In this document: positions 35,901 through 44,698 of the stretch, piece by piece
Layout: every line of letters begins with the position of its first letter
How positions within the stretch are numbered: the first letter of the stretch is position 1
IMG/VR virus record: IMGVR_UViG_3300027836_000009
Location: 28,114 to 92,113 of that record
Source of the DNA: a virus
Length of the DNA stretch: 64,000 nucleotides
Reading direction: 5' to 3' (one strand)
Program-made: the position numbers and the translations under genes
Notes under the pieces: generated by a model
What the model saw: the letters and a program-made list of their open reading frames with translations, nothing else
The model's database searches: none
What the model was told of the DNA's origin: nothing

Positions 35901-36637
35901 CTGCGCTTACATTCAACAATTTACAATTACCTTCTGTTAATATTGACCCAACGACTGGGTATCCTATTGCTCCTGAGGCTGCATCAACATTCAGACATGC
36001 TAAAAATGTTGAACTTGAAGCAAGTACAGTAAATGGATATCGTCCACAATTAGGATATTACCAGGCATTCTTAGACAATGTTAAAGTTGCTGTGTTGCCT
36101 ATACCAGCGCCTCCTGCGTCACCAACTTATAAATATGAAAATGTTTATCAGCCAGTTTCTCTAAACGAATATCCTGATAAGTTTGGATTCGTATCAAACG
36201 ATAGATATTTAATAGGGAACAAAACTTGCGGATCTTATTTATTTTTAGGACCAAGCACATTTAATCAATTAAATGTAAACGGCATTGATGCTAGAGCTAC
36301 GCAAGAACTTAAAACCGGTGACACAAATGCAATTGTAATTCCTGTAGTTTTTCAATTTAGAATGGAAGATTATTGGGGTCCGTCAGGCGGGGCTGGCGCA
36401 GGTATCATAGGTGGATATAAAGGATCTACACCTCCAACTAATTTAACTTATGGTAGAAGAATAGGTCTTGACCTTTATGCACAAGATGAAGATACATTCT
36501 CTTTTGATATTCAAGTAAGCGCTACATATAAGAAAACTTCGTTAAGTCAAGTTATAGCAACAGCTTACCCAACATTTAACAAAGAAACTAAAAATATTGT
36601 TTATGATAAATACACTATCAAAACACTTATCTCATAA
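32990..36637 (+). CDS. Large virion structural protein with coiled coil and FN3-like domain (1215 aa)
   Basis: The N-terminal 400 residues are mixed alpha/beta. Residues about 410-497 are a strong coiled coil (ESEITELEKSIDKKKEELNS), likely a trimeric stalk. Residues about 503-645 look fibronectin-III-like (RIYWRYVRPDG..., then EKVEFYVISVSEAGWP). A second coiled segment near residues 710-740 (LLQKLQEYEIRILELENRAN) precedes a C-terminal beta domain. This domain order fits a long appendage or fibre. Stop and next ATG are three bases apart. Confidence 0.6.
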   Translation: MSTPNTTENSLGTILANFIRLQNNSLDTLQAIQTATTSNADTVAITVSNSDGTTTSYTIPSFGYLKGSIDRIDNTIQKLTGFDGSDAYIRMPDGTFKRIYQAALIKNPAPIGNLTVPSKFITENNYFFESMYTPALKVSFDVTPYIPQQESKIYAQRLILNLDDKTKQDYFNNNLKGKNNLDYVQLLVGLQKQNINYFTDDAVLDMPLSIVRYAGDFLVVNIQDREVTNPDGSTGKKRWYLFNKLSYTDNLSLTKDTLSLKIGDRLVKGETMYEIVEIDNSTKYVRVTRLNGYDPFIVGEPVGFYSETFSPKIANVGIGFNEYNVIFFRTVNDEENLISTIYSPGVAFATNDLSTETGAGTMIMKDFYQKNVLDFGNILLSQAKENKISAVDGITPIAPELDPSNFKVVTINDHKLDQAEIDSIRKKQSDKVTLESEITELEKSIDKKKEELNSRKFNSDTERRGVKNELDNLIREKSTKSSLYASIVKELAVIAEQKPAALDTPKFRIRGFFNMPDPQYSEKTGNQSVMQFRIYWRYVRPDGSQNNVQQFDFIDANGQIKKGTYSNLNEYTSAIRAKIYDVGTGKYVWASEDIENPDAVNINQIDIPISKGEKVEFYVISVSEAGWPDNPLLSNSSNVISIDFPTDLATEDEATIALQQANAEAVRVQLNNDLAAKGIDTHLESSFFVGQKYYAHNAETVSSGYYTSEGNVITLLQKLQEYEIRILELENRANRVAGILSIYLIDPDKKTKTAITRGSVIQLFAGYYLDYVTLLPVNERRGAIVNKTYQISLENAEATPLQLISRFPGGIGAALPTTLTTANIPVFPSVQPFVSPYNTTTLFPTTSDSDYNNFRLYDQTPIVQTSIQKDDTNNGNKYATAFYQSGQSKGQYIYSRFKDVGLVNNLYENPITGRYYVPPTPTTSGAVNAETWIWNGTYSLTNVPNGGLAGEISDFCIHTDHPAINPGFPGTALTFNNLQLPSVNIDPTTGYPIAPEAASTFRHAKNVELEASTVNGYRPQLGYYQAFLDNVKVAVLPIPAPPASPTYKYENVYQPVSLNEYPDKFGFVSNDRYLIGNKTCGSYLFLGPSTFNQLNVNGIDARATQELKTGDTNAIVIPVVFQFRMEDYWGPSGGAGAGIIGGYKGSTPPTNLTYGRRIGLDLYAQDEDTFSFDIQVSATYKKTSLSQVIATAYPTFNKETKNIVYDKYTIKTLIS

Positions 36638-36640
36638 CCT

Positions 36641-39600
36641 ATGAGTACTCCAAACTTTTATAATATAAATTTTGAAAGAGAAGTAGTTGTTCAAGGAAAG
36701 AACACTACTTTTCTTTCTATTACAAGGAATGACGAAGAAATTGGTGCTGACCAAGATTTAGTTATCGTTCTTTATCCACAAAGAAATACATGGGAACAAT
36801 ATAAAAATGTTAGTGTAATTTCAAAAGGACAAGATAATACATATTATCCTGAAATTGTTTGGAAATTCCAATATACATCACCGCAGGAAATTTCTAAAGT
36901 AAATGACCCAAAATTTGAAAGAATCTTTAATGACTTAGAGGTTCTGAATTGGTATGATATAGATCCTAATTTAATTACAGCTGGAGGGGTGCCTCTTACA
37001 GTTATTGATTATAAGCCTGGCATAGGATTTTCTTTGAAGTCATTAAACAACCAATATTTTACGCCCCCAAATAATGTGATAAATCTAAACTTAGGTAAAA
37101 ACGATATAACTGATGCAGATAATTGGAAAATAAATGCCGGTGTTGTAAGTGAACAAATTAAAGCATTAGAAAATCAAATTTCACCCACATACTGGAAGCC
37201 ATTTGATAATTTACCTAACCCGTTTGACGGCACGACTCTTACTGTTGTATCTGATTATGGAAAATACACAGGATTCTTTAGTAGAAAAAATGCGTCTTGG
37301 ATAAGAATCCCTAAGGATAACACAAACGTAAATAATAATGGCGCAAGTATACGTATAGATTTTGACGGCAAAAAAAATAGTCATTTAAAACTTAACATAC
37401 TTGTTGCTAGGATGAGTAATTTAGCAGCCCAACCACAAGATTTAGTTTATGGTCACACTACTACTGGGGAATTTGGATGGAAAATTCAAGGTGCATCACA
37501 AGATGAATCCCGCGATTATCAAGAAGTACATTTCTTTGGCTATACTGAAGATTATGTTAAAACAAAAAGAGATAACACACCGGTTTCATATAAAATTGAA
37601 AATCCTATATACGATGACCAGGCTTCTTATGCGTTATTAAAAACTAACCCTAAAATTAGTGGTAACGTTAAACTTACAACAGATTCTAATGGTGATATTT
37701 GGCTAAACTCATTTGACGCAAATGATGAGCTTGCAAACTCATCATACAAAAAATATGCTATAAGTCCGTCTTCAACATACCAAAGAGATTTACATTACTT
37801 CTTTAAAAAAGGTAAAACACCAAGTAATATAGTATTTGAGCCTTACCAATTTGACAACCAATACTTAAATACAAAAAGAACATTTGAGCAACAATATGAT
37901 AACTTTTACAATTATGGCGTTGAACAATTAAGAAGTAAGTTGTATGATGAAGATTTTACTTTTTTAGCTCCTCTTTGGTTAAGAAAGGATGTACCAGATT
38001 TCTTTTTAATTTTTAGAATTGACGGACCTCTTAATATTGATTCTTACTTAAATAAAGGTAATGATGATAAGTTTAACAGTTTCTTTGCTGGAGCAAGACT
38101 GATAAAAACTTTTGATATGCGAAACTCATCTAAGCTAGGTTCGTATATTAGAAAAATTGTTAACGATCCTCGTTATCAAGAAAGACCAATTGAGGTTTCA
38201 TGGGAAACTGATGTTGCTACATATTGGAATGGTCTTTCATATAAAGATGGCACAATGACAGCAAAAGGTGAATTCTTATATGATTATTATAAACAAGATC
38301 GTCCTATTAAAGAATTTGAAGAATTTGTGACAAATGGCTTTGAACGTAATGGAATTATTAGTTCAAATTTATTAAACTTAGAATTTTTATTTGATGATGA
38401 CGAAGCTGATCTTTATAGCATTAATCGTTATTTTGGAATTTATGTAAACGAGAACCAACTTGCAGAATTTCAAATTGAGCCTTCAGTTTTAGGCAAGATA
38501 CAAGTTCCTTCACTATCAAGTCCAGATCCTTCAGTTTTACCTATTTATCAAACTCCACCACCTAAACCTGGTGTTGATGGCGAGCCTTATACTTTAAGAG
38601 AGTTTACACAAACTAATCCTGATGGTATACAGCTACCTATACATTATTATCATAATTCAGTTTTTACAAATAACACAACAAACATACCTGAGTACCAAGG
38701 AAACGTTATAGGCAAATTACCTTTGCCTGCAATGGTTGACGATCCTTTAAGATTCTTTTATGTAAAAGATAGAAATGATGTATTTAAAAGAGTTAATAAA
38801 TTAACTGAAGTTGATTATGGTGTACCAGGATCAAAAGATTATATTAGAGCAACACAATTACAGTTATTTGATAACGAAGAAAACATTAGTTCATATGGTG
38901 GTGTAACAAATATCACTTCTCAATTAAAAGCTGAACTACTTGACTCAGGCAAATCACAACTTGTTTTGGAATTATTTGACCAAGCAGGCACTGGTGTAAT
39001 TGCTGAGGATGAAGAATTTATTATAAATGTAGAAAATTATAATGACTATTCTTTTGACGATGACGTTAAAAAATATTATGTTCAAGTAACTGATACTGTT
39101 CTAGGTAATTATGTAAAAGTAAAATACTTTATAGGTGATTACCTTACTTCAACAACATCGTCTACTTACATTCAGCCTCCTGTGAATGATATTACACCGG
39201 TTGCTGTGGAAGATGCATCTGAATTGTTACTAGGCGACTTTATTTATATTATAGGTGGCGGTTATTACCAAATTACAGGTTTAAATACTGTTATTGCATT
39301 TAATAATATAGCACAAATTCAGCCAAAAGGACAACCTGTTTTTTCCTTAGGCTCAATTCAAACTAATACGGTGTCAGGTGCAACTCCTGGTATTACAATA
39401 TGTCCACAGTTATCAAATAGCGGAAATGGCATAGGAGCTAATTTTAATGTTACAGTTGATGGCACTGGTGCTGTTACAGTTGTTTCGTTAAATTTACCTG
39501 GCACGCAATACACATTATCAGATGTTATTACAATTGACCTAACTCCTATAGGCGGTTCTGGTACATTAACAATTTCACCAGCAACATTATTAGAGATAAC

Positions 39601-42600
39601 ATATAATGTAATAAACACAACGTCTTCAGGCAATGGAACAGGAGCAAAATTTACAGTAAGCTATGATAATTTAGGTGTAATGACAGTTCTTCATATTTCA
39701 GGAGGATCTAATTATGTTGTTGGTGATACGATTACAATACCTGCTTCTGAAGTAGGTGGGTTGCCAGGGACAGATATTACGTTTGATGTTACTGTAGCAT
39801 TGTATAGTATTATTATTAAAAATTTAGGTTTAACAGGTAATGCGCCAGCGTCAACAATAATAAATGGATTTGCTTTAATAGGTAAACATTTTGATGGTGA
39901 GCAAACTTATTATGTAAATCCTATAAGTACTAATCTTCAATTAGACACTTACCTAACAATTAATTTATATGGCGGTACATATTCAGTAGGTGACTGTTGG
40001 GAAATAAGTGTTGATAATGGGAAAGTTATTAAAACACAGTTAGGAAACACAACACATAAATTAGATGCTTTTATACCACAAGATTATGGGCAATTCCGTT
40101 GGAGGCTAATAGCTAATGGCACAGGTTTACAGCCTGGCGATTCTTGGGACTATCCAATTTATGATCCTAATGGTATTGATTACATTACACATTTCTCTCC
40201 TGAAGGAACAGCTGAACAAGTTGCTGCTGCAATAACTAAAGCTGTTTCAACTTTTGATAACATACCTGTTAAATCATATTCCAAAGGAAGCAAAGTTTAT
40301 CTTAAAGGTAAGTTAGAATACGAAGATGGAAACACAATTCTTTTAACAAGAAATTTAAAGCCAACAAGTTATTATACAAATGTAGGTTTTTATGAAAAAG
40401 GCTTTTGTAATAGAAAGGAAAAATTGTCACAGATTACGATTGATGGTTCTCCTCTATTAAACATAAATCTTAATACTAAATTTGTTGAATATGTAGACCA
40501 ACCTACTGATACGTATTATTACATTAAAATTGAAAAAAATGACTTAGGCGCAATAGTTTCAGGGAAATTAAAATGTTTAGGGGGTACATATGCAAATTTA
40601 ACTTCTACAGGTACACTTTTTTGGGATAACCTCGTAGGTGATGTTTTTGAGTATTCAGGATTACCGATATCGCTTGACATATCAAAACTTGTTGCTGGCG
40701 AAACATACGAAGTTGCATATTCTTTAACTTCAACATCAGAAATAAAACAAAATTTTATTGGTGGAACTAGGAGAAAAAGAAATCGAGCTAAAGTATCATA
40801 CACTGATGGAACTAAATATTTCATCGATAGAAGATCTATTCGTTTAGGCAATACGGTAAATGGGTCAAAGACAATTAAACTTGATACAAGTGATCTATAT
40901 GTAGGAGCGGCTGTCTCTGGTAATGGAATCCCAGCCAATACTTTTATAGTTGACGTTAATGCAAATGATATTAAATTAAATAATGCTGCATCTGTAACTG
41001 CATCAAATGTTACACTAAACATTGGGGAAATCACCGCATTAAACGATAATAAAATTAACAATCAATGGTTTCAGTCTTTAAAAGGGATGTATAGTCAAAT
41101 TAAAGGTTGGGATGTACAAGGAAAGTTTTTATACAGTTTGCCTTACTTAGAAGAACCTACGTATAATGAAGTTGATGAAATCTCAAGTTACACAAGTTTA
41201 AATGAAAATTTAATTATTCAGATTGAAAATCCTACACAGGAAATTTATATAACCGATGATAAAAGAATCGTTGCTTGGGATGTGTATAAACCAGTGATGG
41301 GAATATTTTCTTTATATCCTATTAAAGAATTTGATTTTGACTTTATACTTTCTGATTATTCTTATACACCAACATTAGAAATATTTCCATATTTTTATAA
41401 AGAAACACTAAAAGAAAACGAAGAAATTGAATTAAGTATAAATGAAAACTATAAGTTAGAATCTAGAGATAAATTTAGTCTTGAGATTTCAGTAAAAAAT
41501 CCAAATGATAATATTTGGTATAATATTGATACTTTAACTTTTAACGGGGCAATGGGAACAGACCCAAGCGCAAATCTTGAAATTTTATTTAATACATTTT
41601 ACCCGCTTTATGTTTATGATAAAAATGAATATCCTTACTTAGCAGTTGGTCCTAAACCAGATTATACTATTTACCAAAATAATTATAATTATCGTGGTAC
41701 AGGTAAAAGAAACTTTGAAAGAATTTATTTAAAAACAGAAAATGCAAAAACTGGAGCTGAAGAAATCTTTTACCCAGAAACATTAAAAATTAAATACATT
41801 CCAATTTCGCCATTATTAAATCCTGAGCTAATAATAACAAAGTACAATTATGAACAAGATCTCGATTTAAAACAATTTAATGGATTTGCTGGTCTGCAAG
41901 ATATCACAAGTGTTAATGACATAAGTATAATACAAGATTTAAAAAATGAAGGTAAATATCTTGATGCTTTTACATATCAGTTACTTTTATCTGAATATGA
42001 TCGTTTAAGAGAAAATTTTAATATAGATTGGGCAGTAAAGTCTATTGTTGTACCTTATGTAAATAAATGGGTTCTTGAAGGAACTGATGCAAGAGATAAT
42101 TATTATCGATTAAATAACTCAATGGCTTTCGGCATTAATAATATGTCGCCAAGTGATCAGATTGACTTTACGGATACATCTGTACTTACTAATGAATTCC
42201 CATATATAGACGCTACACCAAAAGACTATTTTGTTTCAGCATTGGAAGGATCAAGATCATATATGTTCCAAAGACTTGACGATGTTGCATATGATGGTAA
42301 AACTTGGTATGAATTACTTACAACAAATAACGAAAACGATTGGTTTACAAAATACTTTAGTGTAGGATACCCTACTGAAGAAACTTATTCAGGTGATAAA
42401 ATTACAAAGTCTAGAGAAGAAAGATTTACTTTTTTCAGATACATAAATGGCTTAGGCAAATCTCAAACAGTTTTCAGAGGTGTGAAAATACAAGCTGTTA
42501 CTTTTGATGATGCTGGCATTGACCCAATTGAAATATCTGACTCAACATATTTTGACGATTACAAATTCGCTTCTGTTGCAAGATTTGTAAAGCCTGGTGT

Positions 42601-44656
42601 TAATTTTGATAAAGAAACTCCTGTAAAAATTGAAGTAATAAAAAACGATACTTATAAAACAATCGTTATGATTTTTACTGTGTATGTAAATGATTACCGT
42701 ACACAAAGTGGACATAATAATTATTTCTTACAGTATGTGATGAATGATATTCTTAAAAATGAAAATCAAAATCAGTTACCGTTTATATCTTCCGGTAAAG
42801 TTTCTTTAGCGTTAAAATCATTTTTACCATACGGGCCTCTTAATAATCTTCCCCCATACATTTATTTTAATTATTTCTCCCCATTTCAGAATCAAGTAGC
42901 AAGGCCAAGACAAGGATTCTTAGGTGGAGGATATTTACAATTAGGAAATAAAAGATTAGGCGGTAATTTGGATTTTAGAAAATTTACAGCAAGTATGCGA
43001 AATTCAGTTACAGGTGAAATTGTAATGCCATTTAAAAATGTGCTTCCTACATATTCTTTTAATATGTTAAACGAATTAAGCACTACTGTAAATAATTATA
43101 ATAATGATTTAACAAAATTTATAATTAATAAGACTTATATTAGGGTTTACCCTAAAGAATTAACTAAGGAGGGTTTCTTTAGTTCCTTTTCAACTGCGTC
43201 AAAAGATCCAAATGCAGGATTTGTTTCTGTTCGTAACTTTTTTGACTCACAGGTAGGACAAGTTAGTATTAACCCGCTTTCTTTAAAATTCTTTACATCG
43301 AAAAAAGCTGGTAGAACAAACGTAGCAAATTACGCAAGTTTAAATACTGGACTTGAGTACCAACCATTTGGTATGAATACAACTTCAACTTCAGATAAAA
43401 ATAATGAAGTTGAAACTTATATAATAAGTGGCGGAACTAATGGATATGTGTCAACACAAAAATATTTAACAATAGGAAACATTCAATTTTTAGTAAATAG
43501 TGAAAGCCCTGCTATTGAATATTATAATGTAGGTTCAACTGAAATATCGACAAAATACAGAATAAGATTCGTATCACCGGATTCTATCATAAAAGATGGA
43601 GTATTACAATTTGCTGATGATACAGATAAGCCACAAGAATACTCAAACGTGCCTTTAATAGGATATGATATTGTTGACACAAACACGCAAGAATACATGT
43701 TAAGACACCGTGGATATTATGAACCTAAGGCTCGTGATATTATAAGTTTCTGGGTAAGAGAAAATAATGAATTTTCTAATCATTATGAAAAAGATTTCTT
43801 ATTAGGTAATACACACATTAATACAAGTTATTCAATTTCAGGATTATTAAGAAATTACGGAATTAACAAAGTGGCGACAAGTGGCGAAGTTTTAAAAATT
43901 GCTCGTGAATCTGCATACAAAAGTTTATACCCTCTTATTGATGAAGTTTCTGTTGATTCTATAACTGCTTTTGCATTAAATAGTTCTTGGGATGATAAAT
44001 TTTATCGCGATTACGCAACAACTAGTGATTGGGTTAATGTTGAAGGAATTGCTGAAATGAAGGAACTTAAATCGTTCTTAGCTTCTAAAGCAATGAACAT
44101 ACCTAAGTCACATGAATTTAATACTTTTAATAATACAGAAGTTACATATGTACTTGATAACCCAACTCAATCAATTGGCGTAAATTATTTAGCTGCAAAT
44201 AATTCTTCTACTAATCAGCAATTACCAAATTCTGACAAACCGGTGTTAACAATTAACATCAATGTTAAAGATAGATTATTAAGACAACTTATAGAAGATA
44301 TTAATAGTGGAAGCTATACTGATGAATTTGGGAAACTTCCTTATTATTCTGTTGACGTACCTGTGTTACATGATTTAACTAGTCCTCAAATTAATACACT
44401 GAAAACTAATTACTTTAATAAGAATATAATTAATCTATATTATGTTTCTGAAATTAATCTTTGGTCTGTCATACGTGAAGGTGTTCAGTTAATGTCACTT
44501 GAGCTTACCGAATTAGATAAATCAAACGCAGGCTATAATATTGATAAAGATTGTGTTGTTACGCAAGTAACTGATTACAACTTCAAGATTACAAAAACGC
44601 TTGACACAAAAGTGCCTTCAGGATTTGCATTATCTATTTTAGTGAAAAGAATATGA
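36641..44656 (+). CDS. Giant virion structural protein (2671 aa)
   Basis: Among the largest genes in the window. No enzyme motif is seen. Residues about 907-1053 hold two tandem gly-rich beta units (GNGIGANFNVTVDGTGAVTV and GNGTGAKFTVSYDNLGVMTV, each followed by a G-x-x-Y strand) closely related to units in the gp7-like and gp8-like proteins. The rest is a long series of beta-rich segments, with a region around residues 430-460 (FLAPLWLRKDVPDFFLIFRI) that may be a conserved core. Size and neighbours suggest a baseplate-attached appendage. A 17-bp bulged stem (36675-36716) lies 34 bases inside its start. Confidence 0.6.
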   Translation: MSTPNFYNINFEREVVVQGKNTTFLSITRNDEEIGADQDLVIVLYPQRNTWEQYKNVSVISKGQDNTYYPEIVWKFQYTSPQEISKVNDPKFERIFNDLEVLNWYDIDPNLITAGGVPLTVIDYKPGIGFSLKSLNNQYFTPPNNVINLNLGKNDITDADNWKINAGVVSEQIKALENQISPTYWKPFDNLPNPFDGTTLTVVSDYGKYTGFFSRKNASWIRIPKDNTNVNNNGASIRIDFDGKKNSHLKLNILVARMSNLAAQPQDLVYGHTTTGEFGWKIQGASQDESRDYQEVHFFGYTEDYVKTKRDNTPVSYKIENPIYDDQASYALLKTNPKISGNVKLTTDSNGDIWLNSFDANDELANSSYKKYAISPSSTYQRDLHYFFKKGKTPSNIVFEPYQFDNQYLNTKRTFEQQYDNFYNYGVEQLRSKLYDEDFTFLAPLWLRKDVPDFFLIFRIDGPLNIDSYLNKGNDDKFNSFFAGARLIKTFDMRNSSKLGSYIRKIVNDPRYQERPIEVSWETDVATYWNGLSYKDGTMTAKGEFLYDYYKQDRPIKEFEEFVTNGFERNGIISSNLLNLEFLFDDDEADLYSINRYFGIYVNENQLAEFQIEPSVLGKIQVPSLSSPDPSVLPIYQTPPPKPGVDGEPYTLREFTQTNPDGIQLPIHYYHNSVFTNNTTNIPEYQGNVIGKLPLPAMVDDPLRFFYVKDRNDVFKRVNKLTEVDYGVPGSKDYIRATQLQLFDNEENISSYGGVTNITSQLKAELLDSGKSQLVLELFDQAGTGVIAEDEEFIINVENYNDYSFDDDVKKYYVQVTDTVLGNYVKVKYFIGDYLTSTTSSTYIQPPVNDITPVAVEDASELLLGDFIYIIGGGYYQITGLNTVIAFNNIAQIQPKGQPVFSLGSIQTNTVSGATPGITICPQLSNSGNGIGANFNVTVDGTGAVTVVSLNLPGTQYTLSDVITIDLTPIGGSGTLTISPATLLEITYNVINTTSSGNGTGAKFTVSYDNLGVMTVLHISGGSNYVVGDTITIPASEVGGLPGTDITFDVTVALYSIIIKNLGLTGNAPASTIINGFALIGKHFDGEQTYYVNPISTNLQLDTYLTINLYGGTYSVGDCWEISVDNGKVIKTQLGNTTHKLDAFIPQDYGQFRWRLIANGTGLQPGDSWDYPIYDPNGIDYITHFSPEGTAEQVAAAITKAVSTFDNIPVKSYSKGSKVYLKGKLEYEDGNTILLTRNLKPTSYYTNVGFYEKGFCNRKEKLSQITIDGSPLLNINLNTKFVEYVDQPTDTYYYIKIEKNDLGAIVSGKLKCLGGTYANLTSTGTLFWDNLVGDVFEYSGLPISLDISKLVAGETYEVAYSLTSTSEIKQNFIGGTRRKRNRAKVSYTDGTKYFIDRRSIRLGNTVNGSKTIKLDTSDLYVGAAVSGNGIPANTFIVDVNANDIKLNNAASVTASNVTLNIGEITALNDNKINNQWFQSLKGMYSQIKGWDVQGKFLYSLPYLEEPTYNEVDEISSYTSLNENLIIQIENPTQEIYITDDKRIVAWDVYKPVMGIFSLYPIKEFDFDFILSDYSYTPTLEIFPYFYKETLKENEEIELSINENYKLESRDKFSLEISVKNPNDNIWYNIDTLTFNGAMGTDPSANLEILFNTFYPLYVYDKNEYPYLAVGPKPDYTIYQNNYNYRGTGKRNFERIYLKTENAKTGAEEIFYPETLKIKYIPISPLLNPELIITKYNYEQDLDLKQFNGFAGLQDITSVNDISIIQDLKNEGKYLDAFTYQLLLSEYDRLRENFNIDWAVKSIVVPYVNKWVLEGTDARDNYYRLNNSMAFGINNMSPSDQIDFTDTSVLTNEFPYIDATPKDYFVSALEGSRSYMFQRLDDVAYDGKTWYELLTTNNENDWFTKYFSVGYPTEETYSGDKITKSREERFTFFRYINGLGKSQTVFRGVKIQAVTFDDAGIDPIEISDSTYFDDYKFASVARFVKPGVNFDKETPVKIEVIKNDTYKTIVMIFTVYVNDYRTQSGHNNYFLQYVMNDILKNENQNQLPFISSGKVSLALKSFLPYGPLNNLPPYIYFNYFSPFQNQVARPRQGFLGGGYLQLGNKRLGGNLDFRKFTASMRNSVTGEIVMPFKNVLPTYSFNMLNELSTTVNNYNNDLTKFIINKTYIRVYPKELTKEGFFSSFSTASKDPNAGFVSVRNFFDSQVGQVSINPLSLKFFTSKKAGRTNVANYASLNTGLEYQPFGMNTTSTSDKNNEVETYIISGGTNGYVSTQKYLTIGNIQFLVNSESPAIEYYNVGSTEISTKYRIRFVSPDSIIKDGVLQFADDTDKPQEYSNVPLIGYDIVDTNTQEYMLRHRGYYEPKARDIISFWVRENNEFSNHYEKDFLLGNTHINTSYSISGLLRNYGINKVATSGEVLKIARESAYKSLYPLIDEVSVDSITAFALNSSWDDKFYRDYATTSDWVNVEGIAEMKELKSFLASKAMNIPKSHEFNTFNNTEVTYVLDNPTQSIGVNYLAANNSSTNQQLPNSDKPVLTININVKDRLLRQLIEDINSGSYTDEFGKLPYYSVDVPVLHDLTSPQINTLKTNYFNKNIINLYYVSEINLWSVIREGVQLMSLELTELDKSNAGYNIDKDCVVTQVTDYNFKITKTLDTKVPSGFALSILVKRI
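36675..36716 (+). terminator. Terminator-like stem-loop inside the start of the 2671-aa gene
   Basis: AAAGAGAAGTAG, a bulged T and TGTTC (36675-36692) pair with GAACA, CTACTTTTCTTT (36700-36716) around AAGGAAA, with one G-U pair. The 3' side is T-rich. It is 38 bases after the upstream stop and could attenuate transcription between the two giant genes, or act on translation. Confidence 0.5.
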
Positions 44657-44660
44657 TCTT

Positions 44661-44669
44661 GAATATATA
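44661..44669 (+). promoter_or_regulatory. GAATATATA promoter-like element
   Basis: In the 42-base gap between the two giant genes, 29 bases before the ATG at 44699. Same TATATA core as the other elements. It probably gives the fibre gene its own start site. Confidence 0.45.
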
Positions 44670-44698
44670 CATTATAAAGAATAAAAAATACTAAACGG

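Noticed and set aside
40519-41061. 180-codon minus-strand frame in the giant gene
   Set aside because: Antisense shadow with no motif; the + strand gene continues through it.
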